Shown here piece by piece: positions 1 through 11,523 of a DNA stretch of 64,000 bases. The notes beneath the pieces are model-generated. The model did no database searches. It was not told the origin of the DNA and was given only the letters and a program-made list of their open reading frames with translations. Position 1 is the stretch's first letter. Each line of letters begins with the position of its first letter. The DNA is from Halocaridina rubra (lineage: Eukaryota; Arthropoda; Malacostraca; Decapoda; Atyidae). The stretch covers positions 181,065 through 245,064 of the forward strand of contig JAXCGZ010017003.1 in NCBI GenBank assembly GCA_037179515.1, read 5' to 3'. The translations under genes and the position numbers were made by a program.

Positions 1-284
1 CGCCAATTGAGAGTGATCAAGACTCCCTCTTGGTGACGTTATCATTCTGAAAGGCTGTAGGGTTTATCGAGAACTATAATTCATCCCCCAATGATTTTTT
101 TTACTATAGTGGTGGTCCCTGGCAGGCAATTATGGCACAGATGCAAGGGAGAGACAGTATTTTAGGTGAAACAAGAGGAAGCAAGAGAAACAAGAAATAA
201 TTATGGGCAAAATAGATTACTGGTTGCTATCTGCAGAGCATTCTTTGCGTTACAGGAAAAGTATTTTAATAATCAAATAGTTAA

Positions 285-1014
285 GAAGCTACTGAAATGT
301 ATCTAGACCGGCTAATAGCATATCAGCAAGGTCAAATTTATAACAAAATTTATCAGCAAGAGCACTTTATATAATAGAACAAAATTTATCAGCAAAAGCA
401 ATTTTGTAATAAAAAAAATTACTTAACGTATCTAACAGACTCGCTAGGATTATGGCATCATACATGAGAGAAAAGCGGAGAACAGAGATTTAGGAGGGAG
501 ATTTATATATTGGGACAGGGCAAACTTTCTACACATACAAGAATATTGAATAAAATATATATTCAGATTTAGTTAGGTTTTTAGCACTACGAATTGCAAA
601 TAATTAATAAAGGTATCTATAATGACGGAATTTTAACTATTCAAATAATAAAGAAGCTACTGAACTGTATCTAGACAGGCTAATGAGATATAAGTAGGGT
701 CAAGTATATAACAAAATTATCAGCAAGAACAATTCTTATAATATAACAAAATTTATCAGCAAATTATAAGAAAATTGCGTAAAGAACATATGTACAAGAT
801 ACGTCATTATTACGTCATTAGTACGTCATCACTACACGAGAGAAAAGCAGAGAACAGAGAAATAGTAGGGAGAGTTTTATATTGGAATCATGCTTTCTAC
901 ATGTACAATTATATTAAACAAGATATATTTAAAATTAGCTTAAATAAATTGCAAATAATCATAATCTGCAGAGTAAGAATTATTTTAGTAAGAAAAGAAA
1001 AGACAGTTAAGAGT
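285..1014. repeat. Imperfect tandem duplication inside A1 3' LTR, period about 362-368 bp
   Basis: The segment starting GAAGCTACTGAA at 285 recurs at 653. The segment starting GAGAGAAAAGC at 476 recurs at 838. The corresponding 5' LTR sequence has one copy (about 13150 and 13346). The two units have diverged noticeably. Confidence 0.65.
800..828 (-). promoter_or_regulatory. Three phased TGACGTA (CRE/bZIP-like) motifs in A1 LTR
   Basis: TACGTCA (TGACGTA on the coding strand) occurs at 800-806, 811-817 and 822-828, so start-to-start spacing is 11 bp, about one helical turn. The core is conserved with the same 11-bp phase in the 5' LTR (13310-13337). I do not see the cluster in the A2 or A3 LTRs. 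TGACGT is the core of ATF/CREB-type bZIP sites; a role as enhancer is inference. Confidence 0.45.
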
Positions 1015-1080
1015 TACTAAATTAACTAATAAAGCATCTACTACAGCCTCTGATGACTTTGAGCAAAACACTCTGTCACA

Positions 1081-1787
1081 AAGGCCCTTTCTAGAGAATA
1101 CTTAATTAATAAAATTCTACTACAGAAGGCGAAAAGAGACAAAAGAAGTTATGGTGACTTCAGTGTTATTATGAGGGATGAGAGATCCTTTCAAGGAAAC
1201 GAACTAATGAAAAAAAAACGAATCCACCACTGGAACATATATTACCAGTAAAGTGAACAATTCATATTAAGTAACATTAAATGACATACAAAACATAAAA
1301 GGAATGTGATCAAATTTAAATTTCAAGAAAATTAAAATCACAATTAAATATCTGAGAATATCAATATTTAAGTTTAAGAACTCTTCACATGCAATAACGC
1401 AATAAAATAATATACAAAAAAGAATACAATATACGTAAAAGAAAAATGTTGAACCAAGTCGTCATTAAACAGTGGCGACTGGATTTAAAACAGCTTCATC
1501 TATGCAACACTAAATTAAAAGTTTCCTCCATTTTCTGGCTTTCAGAGTCCCACAAAGGGAAATATAAAACTACTATCAAAGTTATATTCTTCATCTTCTT
1601 CTTCCATAAGGAATAATGTTAATACACATGGATGTGTTCCACAAGGGTTATGAACACGCTATACTAAATATAAACCCATTTTACACTTACATGACTGAAA
1701 TACGTATGTAAGCTAAAATAAACACGTACAGTATTAGAGACCTAAAAGATAAACATTAAAATAAACAACACATCAGAGAAGTAATCT
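1081..1787 (-). other. A1 3' untranslated region with polypurine tract
   Basis: Noncoding stretch between the RNase H stop and the 3' LTR. The purine-rich tract next to the LTR (coding strand AGAAAGGGCCTT, 1081-1092) is where the plus-strand primer would be, and it is the same in A2 (19574-19585). No env or other ORF is visible. Confidence 0.6.
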
Positions 1788-2423
1788 TTACAGGCTAGTT
1801 AAACTGAGGCTAACAGCACCAGCTTCCTCATTTGAGGGTAACGACCGTCGACTTAGTAGATCAGCAAAGTCATTATCCTTTCCATCAACAATTTGGGTAG
1901 TGAATTTGAAAAGATTCAGATAAAGTGCCCACTTTTTCAGGCGAGGATTCAGCTTGTTTGCAGTCTGTAAATATAGGAGCGAACGGTGGTCGGTTCTCCA
2001 TGTAAAATGTCGGTCAAACAGATGGACTTCAAATTTCTTTATGGCCCAGTATGCGGCAAGAGCTTCCTTCACCACAGTGGAGTCATTCCATTCTGCAGGG
2101 CGAAGTCTGTAGTTTGCATATCGCACTGGAGCTACTTCAGCTGAGTTGTCTGACTGGGCTTGCAGGAGCATGGTACCCATGCCTTCGTCTGAGGCATCGG
2201 TCTGCAATATAAAGGAAAAATCGGGGTTTACTGGTTGTAATACTGGCTCATCCGTCAATGCTTCTCAGAGCTTAAAAAATGTTCTCCCCGCCTCATCTGT
2301 CCATTGAACAGGGTAGGTTTTACCTCGTTTTGAGGAGGTCATTTGCTGCAAAGGGACAACGATACTATTAAAGTATGGAATGATCTGTTGGTAGTAGCAA
2401 ACACTACCCAGGAATGATCTCAG
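1788..2423 (-). pseudogene. A1 RNase H domain, degraded
   Basis: The open 1788-2258 segment encodes an RNase H of the gypsy type, which degrades the RNA strand of the RNA:DNA hybrid during reverse transcription. Visible acidic residues are the Asp in LQTDASDEG, the Glu in VKEALAAYW, the Asp in RTDHRSL and the final Asp in NDFADLLSR. The stretch 2259-2423 links it to the RT and no longer reads through cleanly. It aligns along its length with the A2 copy at 20210-20680. Confidence 0.8.
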
Positions 2424-3043
2424 TTAAGTGACAGTAGCTTGTATCTTGGCCACTTGGTCTCCGACCAAGTGGCCAAGATACAGCAATTGTTTGAAACCAA
2501 TCTCGCATTTTGGGGGCTTTAAATTAACTCCATGCTGTTTCAGACAAGCAAGAACTCTGTGAAAAGTCACAAGGTGTGATGACCAATCCTGAGAATGCAC
2601 CTGGATGTCGTCTATTAAGCATGAAACATAGTCAAGGTCCTGCAGTACTGTCTTCATGAGTTGGTTGAAGCAGCCAGGGGAATTCACCACACCAAAAGGC
2701 ATGACCGTGAACTGGTACAGACCGTACCTTGTGGAAAAGGCTGTTAAAGGCTTGGTAGTCTTGCTCAGCGGGACTTGCAAAAATCCACTGGCCAGATCCA
2801 ATTTGGATAGGTAGCGGGCTTGGGAGAGTAACGAGAAAATATGCTCGGTGTTGGCAGTTGGCTCTCCATCAAAGCTGGTACGGGAGTTAAGCTTACGACA
2901 GTTGAGACAGAACCTGTGACTGCCATCTCACTTACGCACTGCCAGTACTGGCAAACATCAAGGCAAAATGCTCTTTTCAACTATTCCAAGGTGGACTCAA
3001 GTGTCAAGATCTTCCTTCATCTGTACGGGCAACAGGTGAGGAA
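2424..3043 (-). pseudogene. A1 reverse transcriptase, C-terminal part
   Basis: Palm-domain RT sequence with MDLASGF (motif A region), MPFGVVNSPGCF (motif B region) and LIDD (the YXDD catalytic motif region). The N-terminal part of the same RT lies beyond the LINE insertion, at 7097-7260. Near 2441-2481 about 80 bp present in A2 are replaced by a perfect inverted duplication. The reading frame is broken near 2980. Clearly non-functional. Confidence 0.8.
2441..2481. repeat. Perfect 19-bp palindrome with 3-nt loop
   Basis: GTATCTTGGCCACTTGGTC (2441-2459), loop TCC, then its exact reverse complement (2463-2481). The right arm is the normal RT sequence; the left arm replaces different sequence present in A2 at about 20850-20930. 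This looks like a fold-back template switch. Confidence 0.85.
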
Positions 3044-3067
3044 TTTTTTATTTCCTTGATGTTCTCC

Positions 3068-3262
3068 CTTGAGGGTGAGCGGACCTTCCCTTGTGGACCG
3101 CAGGTGGGATAAGATTTTGTTGATTGTAGGTGGTATTCACTCTTGAGGGAGAATGGGCTTTCCTATTTGGTGCGGAGGTGGGGTGAAATCTGGTTATTGT
3201 TGGTAGTATTCACTCTTGAGGGTGATCGGACTTTCCTATTTTGGCCCAAGGGTGAGGTTGTG
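3068..3262. repeat. Three ~73-bp tandem repeats in LINE 3' UTR
   Basis: Units begin with CTTGAGGG at 3068, 3142 and 3214 (periods 74 and 72). Each contains an ACTTTCCT-like block and a GGTGGGGT-like block, with substitutions between units. Confidence 0.7.
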
Positions 3263-3799
3263 CAAAACTGTAAAGATAATGGAAAACATAAGTGTTCAAT
3301 TGAGGATTATTAGTTTACATCAAACAAGTTTAATGAATTCCTGTTTTGGTGGTGAGAGAGAGTTATTACATGGTTATCTTGGTGGAGGGTATTGACTGAT
3401 GATATTTAATAGACTGTTCATGTAGTTGTTTGTTGCTAATCTGATTATGGAGCTAGCAACATGAAGGGCATTTGGATCTTCGCTGGATGTTGCGGGGGCA
3501 CCAGTTTTCCGTCAAATTTCTGAAAAGGAATCACATTCGAGGATGTAGTGGAGCAGTGGATGTGGTGAGGCTACCTGGCAAAAGGTGCATTCCCTGATGA
3601 TATCATCCACTATTCGCCAGGTGCACTTGTACCCGAGTCTCAGACGGTATACATTGACCGCTGTGCTTCATCGAAGGTTCTTAGGCAGGGTGATTTGCTG
3701 AAGATCATTGGTGGATTTGTACCACCAGGTGGAGGGGGAGCCAATGTCTATGCACAGGTTGTGCTTACTTATTAAGGCATTCAGGAGTGACTTGGTGGC

Positions 3800-6152
3800 T
3801 TAGATTTTTATCTGTTGAATCCCAGGAGGCAGAGATATTTGGATTTCTGCTCTAAGAGTAGCTTGTTTGGCGGCTTGAGCAGCTTCCTCATATCCCTTGA
3901 TGCCGACATGGCTGGGAATCCAGGCATGAGTGATGGCTTTTCCAAGGCTGGTTGTCCTGTGGTAGTGGCTGAGGATGGTGGTGATGATACGTACATTGTC
4001 TCTTAGGAGTGGCTTCTTGATGGCCTGTAAGGCGCCTTTAGAGTCAGAGAGAATTAGGGCATGGTCAGCTCCTTGCTGGATGAAGAAGTCGAGGGCGTTG
4101 GCTATGGCAACAAGCTCAGTCTGGAGCAATGAGGAGTTTGACATTCTCCAGGATAGGACGTGGTTTCCAGTGGTGAAGGCGGCGGCTGAGGCTCCAGTTT
4201 CTTGATTTACTGAACCGTCAGTGTAGTAGACTTGAGAGTTCGGCCTGCTCCAGCTCTGAATTTTGTCCTTGTTTATGTTTTTAGGGATAAGCGGGTTTAC
4301 CAAGCTTTTGGGGTTGTCAGGGAGCTCGATCTTTATGTCGAGTGGTTGGTCATTCCATGGGGGTGGGCATCTGTATTCAGGAAGCGGAGTGTCCTGTACC
4401 TTGGCTAGGATGCTCTCCCTGACTGGCAGTGCTTGCAGGCTAGCGCAGACCTTGGCCGCCCAGGTTCTAGGATGGTGGTTGGGGTGGCTATTGAGGGCTA
4501 GATGGAGATTTGTGCCAGCGAGGCATCTATTTTGGGCAGTGGTGGTTTTGGTCACAAAGAGGGTCAGTCTTTGCTGAGCTCTGAGTTTGAGTGGCATTAG
4601 TCCCGATTCCATCCGTATGTTTTCTCTCTTGGTCCACATGGGGGCTCCTAGCATAGTATGAATGGCATTGTTTTGAATTACTTCTATCTTGTCCCACTGT
4701 TGGTCTTTTAGTAGCCAGAGTGTGGGACATGCATAGTCTATGAGGCTGCGTATGGCTTGTACATAGAAGCTTCTGAGGACATTAAATGATGCACCATCGT
4801 AGAGGCCCGACATCCGACGAAGGATCGTTTGTCGCTGGTTGCACTTGTCGCGCAAGTGTTGAATGTCAGGTCTAAAGGTAAGTTTGCCATCGATGATTAC
4901 ACCCAGGTATTGGTGCTTGGTAACCCAGTCCACGGGCTCATTACCTATGACCAGATTAGTGTCTGGTCTCTACTGGTGGATGGGAAGGGCCTTGGTTTTG
5001 CGGGCATTGATTTTAACTCCGAGGGAGATGGAGGTTTGGTGAATCTTGGTGAGGCAGTGCTGTGTCTTGTTAGAGCTTCTGTCACCTATTGTGACAAGGG
5101 CAAAGTCATCGCATAATTAAAGAGTTTGGCTCCATGTGATAGTGCGATGTCCATGAGTTTTTCCATGAGACAATTAAAGAGGAAGGGGCTAAGGATTCCA
5201 CCTTGGGGGGTCCCAATTTTGTGGTTTTTGTAGGTGGACTAGTGCCATGTACTTTGACTCGTGCACTACGGTTTTGTAGACTCTGCTTGATCCATGAGAG
5301 AAGGTTACCTTTGATCTGCTTTGAAACAAGAGCTGATAGTATCGCTGGCACATTCGCTAGTGCAAAGGCCTTCTCTAGGTCTAGAAAAACTATGTATCCA
5401 TGGCAGGTGTTGATAAATGATAGCATGGAGGCTATGCATTCTGAGGTGCCTAAGCCAGGCTGGTAGGCAAACATGTTTTCTGGGAAGGGTGGGCATTTCC
5501 AGCGGACTCTGTTAAGTACCATCTTTTCTGCCGTCTTGCTCAGGCAGCTTAGGAGGGAGATGGGGCTAGGGTTGTCAGGGTCCTGAGGTTTTGGGATGGG
5601 CTGAATGTCTGCTCTGTTCCATGAGGCTGGTCTGATTCTTTGTGTGTATGTTTAGTTGATCAGAGAGAGCAGAGCAAGCTCCCCTTGGGGCCCCATATTT
5701 TGAATCATTGTGTATGTGATTCTATCAGCACCTGGGGCTGTGTTCTTAGAGATTTATGTTACTCTTAGTAGCTCAGTAAGAGAGAATGGGGCATCTGTTT
5801 CGTCTTCAGTGTTGATGGCCTCTTGTATTTCTTCCCATCTTGCTTTGGTGAGGTCCTGAAGAGTTATACTGGTGGTGATGGGGAGCTGGTTGGAGCTTGC
5901 TCTATCCGCGAATTTGACGGAGAGTTCTTCTGCTGCCCTACTAGGATCCCTGTGGAGGATGATTTTAGGAGGTTTACCTTTAGCAAAGGAGTTAATGCTC
6001 CTCCACATCTGGCCCATAGAGGTGTGAGCATCTAGGGTGGAACACCACTCTAGCCATTTTTTCCTCTTAATGTTGTGTGTTTCTTCATGGACATGTTCTT
6101 TGACTGCCTGGAGAGTGCGGTAGGAGTCTTCAGTGCGACGTTTCCTGTGCAT
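3800..6152 (-). pseudogene. LINE ORF2: RT thumb/palm and RNase H, frameshifted
   Basis: In coding direction: pre-RT region (6152-5754), RT fingers/palm (5522-5106, with FLDLEKAF as motif A and LGPPKVESLAP as motif B), then the RT end and RNase H (4933-3800). The RNase H shows YYTDGSV, ELVAIANAL, LSDSKGALQA and AWIPSHVGIKGYE, the expected D-E-D-H/D set, although the last Asp is replaced. The RT catalytic box near 5108 is split between frames by a 1-nt deletion. Several further breaks occur between 5523 and 5753. The product would have copied element RNA at a nicked target; it is dead now. Confidence 0.8.
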
Positions 6153-6389
6153 TTTCCGGATGACGTTGAGCCGGTGATGGAGTTCTTTAACTCTGTCACA
6201 GTAGTACCATCTGTCCCAATGAGTGGTGTGTTGTGGTTTACAGAGGGGGATGGAGGAGTTTGCTGCAGCTTGCAGGGCATTGACTAGCTCGGCCTCTGCT
6301 TGGTCGATGTCTTTGGATGGTGTGTAGGCAGAAAACCAATTGCTGAGGTGCTCCTGGAATCAGCCTCAGTCGGCCTTCTTGAAATTCCA

Positions 6390-7071
6390 TCAAGGGGGAG
6401 GAGCAGGGATTTGGAAGATTTCAGGAATTGGCAGCGTGAGATGGATCCCGTAGTGGTCGCTTGTGTCCAGGGGATGAACTCTCCATGTGGCGTCTTGCTT
6501 TAGGGAGTTGGAGACAAAGGTGAGGTTCAGTATTCCACCTCTGTCATGAGTTGGCTCATGATTGTTGAGAAGGGAGACGTCTTCTTGGTCGTCCAGCAGG
6601 CTCGTAAATGTGTCTGCCTGCAGCACAGGGGCGCTCATACATGAATCTTGGATGGTGCGCGTTGAAGCCGCCTCCTATTACCAAGTCACGATGACTGGCT
6701 AGCCTGAAGAGGGTAGTCAGGTCTAAACCACCATCGTGTTGTCTGTAAATGTTGTACAGATCTATGCAGCTGCCCTGAAGTTTGATGTTAACAGCAAGGA
6801 CGTTGACATCTTCGCCACAGTAGACCGGTCGAGTTACTTCCTTGGCTAATAGGTTTTTCCTGATGAAGGTGGCACTGCCTCTGTTCTCCCCTGGAGACCA
6901 GTTCAGGTAGAATCCTTTGTATCCTGAGATTTTTGGACTGTTTTACTCTGTGCACAGGGTATCTTGAGCCCTGATGACATCTATGTTGTCATCCTTGGCA
7001 ATGCCTTCAAGATGTTGTACCTTGTGTCTGAGACCTTGGGCATTCCAGTTTAGGGTCCCGAGATTAGACAT
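6390..7071 (-). pseudogene. LINE ORF2 N-terminal AP-type endonuclease, broken
   Basis: The ATG at 7071 opens MSNLGTLNWNAQGL, the conserved start of APE-like endonucleases that nick the target. The later SDHYGI block (about 6450) carries the conserved catalytic His-Asp region. Damage: an in-frame stop after about 42 codons, a GDFN box that reads GGGFN (Asp to Gly, near 6680) and at least one frameshift near 6640. The start was chosen because it immediately precedes the domain; only 15 bp of element lie upstream. Confidence 0.7.
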
Positions 7072-7096
7072 CTTGATGATTTAAGGAGGTGAGGAA

Positions 7097-7646
7097 GGCC
7101 ATAGGATTGCCAGAATGGCTCTCGGTCAGTCAATCTGACATGATGCTCAAGGGTAGCGGTAGTGCCTGGGAGGTTGTTGAAGACGTTCTTGTAGCCCTCT
7201 AATATATTGTTCAGCTGTTCCCGTCGACTCAGTTGAAGTCTGGAGTTAATAATGCAATTACTTACACTTTCCTTTCAGTGTGTGGGAATGGCAGGATCCT
7301 TACCATCTTCAAAAGTTAAGGTTATGTCTTCAATTGCGAGGGTGGTGGCTGCGGCCAGAGAGGCTTGTTCTGAAAAACTCCACTCCCGTAAGTCTGTCTC
7401 CACCACAAAGGAGGAGTACTCCAATAAAGGAGGTAAGGGGTGGCTATAATGAAGCACCTGCGTTGCTGCAGCCTCAGAGGTATTGTTGATACTAAGGGCA
7501 TATATAGGGGTTGCTGAGAGTGCCAGCGCAGGATCCCTGTTGGTCTCCGGGTCCTCCCAATACAGCTTCGGCTGGTTAATGTGGTATTTCCAGTTATTGC
7601 CATCAATATTTAACACGTAATTGTCGGGGTCCAAATGGTGTACCAC
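7097..7646 (-). pseudogene. A1 integrase C-terminal module, linker and RT N-terminus
   Basis: The open 7275-7646 part encodes DNYVLNIDGNNWKYHINQPK, the end of a GPY/F-like integrase tail, followed by an acidic linker (TFEDGKDPAIPTH). Downstream, 7097-7274 carries the start of RT, which resumes at 3033 beyond the LINE. In A2 this whole stretch is one ORF (20726-22300). Its position, after integrase and before RT, is what establishes the copia-like gene order. Confidence 0.7.
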
Positions 7647-8583
7647 AGTGTACGGTTCTCTCCAGCATAGTATTAGCTTGCAAGTATCTGTTGGAAGAAG
7701 TATCAGAGCTCGATCTCTGGGTGAAAGGGCACGACGCCGGGTACGCCTTTTTGAAATGGGACAAAAACTTCAAAATATACTCATGGACATCCCTATCATC
7801 ATCCTCGAAGGAAGGCGAGTCCCAACATTCTACCAAGAATTTCACTGGGCTTCTGACCTTATGACCATAAATCAGCACGAAAGGCGAATATCCAGTAGAG
7901 TTGTGGGGCGCGTCTCTGAAGGAGAAAAGTGCATTGGGGACGTTGTCCCACTGTCTGGGTATATCTATCACTAGCTTGTGCAAACATCGCTTCAATGTCC
8001 CGTTATAACGTTCACATGCTCCATTTGACTGGGCATGATAGGCACTCGTACAAATGTGCTTCATTTTTAAGAGGTTACAGAAAGCCTCAAAGTGCCTACT
8101 TGTACTCTGACTTCTATTGTCAGAAATGACCTGCTCAGGGAAACTGACCCTGGAGCAGAATTCAAATAGGACTTGAGTGATTGCTTAGGTCATGATAGAA
8201 GATAGCGGCACTGCATCTGGGTACCTTGTTGTCAGGTCGACGTATACCAGCAGGAACTGTTTCCCTGTGGATGAAGCTGGATTAATAGGACCTAATATGA
8301 AAATAGCGACCTTAGAAAATGGCTTCGTTGAGAGCTTAGTTATGTCCATGGGGACTTTTGGTACCAGTGCTGTAGAGGTGGATTGACAGTCGGGGCAAGA
8401 GACCACGTATCTGTCAACCTCAGCGTACATGTTTGGCCATGCAAAAGCCTTTTGATGAACGTGCTGAGTCTCTGCTTTGCCTCTGTGTCTGCTCAGAGGT
8501 AAATGGTGTACCACATACATAGCCTGGTGGCACAACAAAGCGGGTACCACCAACTGTTTAAAGGTGTGGCCATCTTTAGTCAC
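7603..8583 (-). pseudogene. A1 integrase, inactivated
   Basis: Zinc-binding HHCC region (HHLPLSRHRGK ... SCPDCQ) at 8400-8520, then the DDE core. The first catalytic Asp is gone: the AIDILGP seen in A2 reads AIFILGP here. The second Asp (SDN near 8125) and the Glu (NGACERYNG) remain. One in-frame TAA at 8185-8187 separates two parts that are otherwise in the same frame. The GPY/F tail has lost about 75 bp near 7750. Lies directly upstream of RT. Confidence 0.8.
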
Positions 8584-9254
8584 ATGCCTACAAAGGACTC
8601 CATCTTCAAGGGCATAAATGATCTGGCCTCCCCTCTCATCGTAAAGGTTCTTCCCTAGGTGGCCTTTTGCATCCAGTGTTTGAGGCTGGGGCAGTCCTGC
8701 TGCAGTTTGGCGAAGTCTGGATGGGACTTCAGTGGCTCTAGAGGTGCATCATCTGGTAAAGGAGGGGGAAACTCTCCGCGTTCCACATTACGGGTACTAA
8801 CTGTGACAGAGTCAATGGAGTCAGTCGGAGAATAGTCCAAATTCCTGGTGTCAGAGCCAATAGTTGCTGCTGAAATGGATAATTGTAACTTTTCCCGAGG
8901 GATATTCCACTGAAAAATGTCCTCATGGGAGAGGTTGGCCTGGAAGATATGAGCAAGGTTCAGTACACGACCCAGCAAGACAGGGTGCATAGGCCCAATC
9001 AATGCCACAGCTGGGGCTTTTCCCTTGTAGTATTTGCAATCCAGGTCAATGACACAGCAGCGTTGTATCTGAGGTTCTTCTTCAGCAACCCACACATGAG
9101 AGACCTTGCCAGTGAAATCTTCATCCCTGACGAATCTCTCATCAACAAATATGCCACTGGTCCCTGGGTCAAGGGCTGTCTTAGCTTCCACACAATTTAT
9201 GGTTTCTAGGCACATCGGGACTATCTCGGGAACATCATGCTTGGTGAATTGCAC
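8584..9254 (-). pseudogene. A1 aspartic protease and downstream linker
   Basis: Retroviral-type protease that would cleave Gag-Pol. The active-site triplet appears as ALDPGTSGIFVDERF, so DTG is changed to DPG. The A2 and A3 copies have ALDTGANGI at the same place. The rest of the protease and a roughly 150-residue linker match A2/A3 closely. Confidence 0.75.
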
Positions 9255-10340
9255 ATTGGCAACTTTGTATGTGGTTCCTCAGCGTTATCCTCAGTGGCCT
9301 TTTCTGGCCTTGTTTCCATGGCATGGGCCAAGTGAGTGGCCAGACAGTTATGCTGGTTACCTCTGTGAGAGGTAGTGTGGTGGTTCTTATAGTTTGGCTG
9401 AAAACCCTGGGAAGGTAGAACAGGGTAATTGCCCTTGCCTCTGAACTGCTGAGGCTCAGGTCTTACCGGGTCATCCTTCTTGAGTGTGGGTGCATCTGTA
9501 ATAAGGATTAGGAGAGTGAGGAGGATGAGCTGGATGATTGAAGTTCTGAGAAGGGCTCTTCCCATTCCTGCGATCTCCTTTCCAGTAAGAATTATGGCCT
9601 GCTGCGGGAGAGATGATACACTGAGGACAAGCCTTGGGATCGGCCCTTCTTGCCCTCAGAAGGTCACAGAGATGTACTCCAGGCTGGCTGTGCTGGAGGT
9701 ACTCATCCACAGCGGCAAAACTTTTCTCGAAGTTCATCTCATCCTTAATCTGGAGCCTTACATACACAAGAACGTCCGTAGGGAGGTAATTGGCAATTAA
9801 ATCAAACATCAAGAACGGATGCCACTTCTCTAGAGGACATTTTGCAACTCGCAGCCAATCATTAAAGAGGCGGGCCTTGCAGCACCCAAAGGCACTACAG
9901 TTCTCCTCCTTCATTGGGAAAGTGGAGACAAACCTAGCATGACTTTCAGCTGGCAAAAAGTTCTGCGAGCCAAGGAGTGTGCGTTTAACTTTCTCGTAGT
10001 CCATCAGTTGCCCGTGGTTGAGTTCATTAACCAGGGTGAGCAGCCAACTACTCTTCTCAGCCTCTGTGTCTTCACTAGAGGTTGCGCGACTTTCAAAAGA
10101 GCTGATGTGAGTATTTAGCGGTTGCTTGCCGTCATCCTCGTATGTCCGTATTGGGGGGCCTCTCATGAGGCTGGTTCCCATTTCTGGGTGAAGCACCACT
10201 GTCTGGGCTTCTCGCTCAAATCTGAGCAAGCGCAAGGCCATGTTCACATTTTAATTGTGCCTGCACCTGATTCCAATTGCGTTGTGTTTGCTCGCTTTCT
10301 TGTTTCGCTTGTGCATGCTCCTCCTCATATGCTTTCCAGT
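9221..10340 (-). pseudogene. A1 gag with the central region missing from A2 and A3
   Basis: Open 9471-10247. The portion 9580-10165 encodes about 195 residues with a capsid-like helical composition (for example EEYLQHSQPG-type text and FSAVDEY-like segments near 9700) and a CPQC...GHN cluster that could be a degenerate zinc knuckle. This portion is absent from A2 and A3. The N-terminal coiled-coil region (complement of 10248-10340) is frameshifted. The C-terminal proline/asparagine-rich segment (9221-9565) continues into protease in another frame. Confidence 0.65.
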
Positions 10341-11523
10341 CCAGCGGATGGATTCCTGTGACTGCCTGGTTTCCAATTTGGCTTCCTGTGACTACCCGGT
10401 AGCCATGGTGGTTTCCAAAGCAGCCAATATTGAAGTGTCAGAACAAATCAACCACAAAAAAAAATTCTACAATAGTAAAAGAAATTTAAAGAAACACACA
10501 ACACCAAGGAGAAAAAAAAATTCAACACCATCGTTCAAACCAAAACATAACGGTGATCGCAAAACCTGATTATGAAAGTGACTCAAAATACAATCAACTG
10601 CAACAGCAGCAAAATGTTGCAAAACAGTGCATGAAACACTGGTAAAACAGGATGGCTGTTGTGCCTGCTTAACAGCAATATGTGGCCGTACTTGTGGTTA
10701 TGGTGCAAATGAAAGGAATGAGCAACAACGAATTTTACGGACAAGCACCCAGTGCAAGAGAATACAGGCAAGTAAAGTATAGTAGTTGTGCCTGCGTATG
10801 AGCGCATATATGGCAGTACCAACAGGCAAAATGTTGTAAGAAAAATTCTGGAGTGTTGCCAAAAGGGCACAGATCCTATGCAAAATACGCAAAATATAAG
10901 CTAGTGGCTTACAAGGTAGCCAAATTGCACATGTGTCTACTAATAATGAGGAAATTTACTTTTGAGTAACAACTCAGACACATGAAGGGCTTAGACTAGG
11001 CTCAACAAATGATGCCAAAGTTTTTCTTCCCAATCTATGAGCAGTCAATGCTTGAATATAAAAACTCAATTATAAGCAAAATACCTAATATGCTTACTCC
11101 CAATTCCTAAATCACAAAGAATAATAAACAATTCCTAACAAATAATACCCTTTAACGAATATATAAAACACTAATGCTTTAAAACTTAATGTTACCACGC
11201 AAATAAATGAAATCTTAAGTAACATGAGTTCTCGTCATGCAAAATTTCTTAATTCTGTTAACACGTAAACTCTTGAAAATTTCCTGAAATTTTGTTTTCC
11301 ACATAGTAAACAAGAAAAATAATAGTTACCATAATTAATTTTGAAAATTAAAAAAAAAAATTCTGATTTGCAACGTCTCTAGCAATAAAAGTTTGGTGTG
11401 CAGCTTAAGATTCATTCATTTCAGTAATCCGAGCCAATGGTAATCGGGTTTCACGTGCGATGTTAAATAAATTTCTCAAAATCAGTCTGTCTATTTCGGT
11501 CACTGCTTGGGCGCCAATTTTAT
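10341..11523 (-). other. A1 leader between primer-binding site and gag
   Basis: Noncoding. It contains a single copy of the 137-bp repeat unit (about 10590-10740) and of the 81-bp unit (about 10770-10850) that are amplified in A2/A3. The primer-binding site next to the LTR (11499-11516) keeps only its first 8 nt, TGGCGCCC, and is otherwise diverged from the A3 site. Confidence 0.65.

Larger units (their letters stand above)
1..1080 (-). repeat. A1 3' LTR (partial)
   Basis: The right boundary reads ...CTCTGTCACA at 1080, the complement of the TGTGACAGAG start shared by all A-family LTRs. The sequence aligns with the 5' LTR at 12950-13612. It contains a roughly 365-bp imperfect tandem duplication (compare 285 onward with 653 onward) that is single-copy in the 5' LTR. 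The left end lies outside the window. Confidence 0.8.
3044..7086 (-). mobile_element. I-type (EN-RT-RNase H) LINE inserted in A1 RT
   Basis: The 4043-bp insertion is flanked by the 10-bp direct repeat AGGTGAGGAA (3034-3043 and 7087-7096), a typical LINE target-site duplication. It splits A1 sequence that is continuous in A2 (near 21500). On the minus strand it starts 15 bp before the endonuclease ATG (7071), runs EN, RT, RNase H, then a 3' UTR with tandem repeats, and ends in an A-rich tail (AAATAAAAAA). No ORF1 is present, so it is probably 5'-truncated right at ORF2. The RNase H places it in the I superfamily; I cannot name the clade. Confidence 0.85.

Noticed and set aside
3815..4577. Plus-strand ORFs opposite the LINE RNase H
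   Set aside because: Antisense shadows of the minus-strand coding sequence; the minus strand carries all the recognisable motifs.
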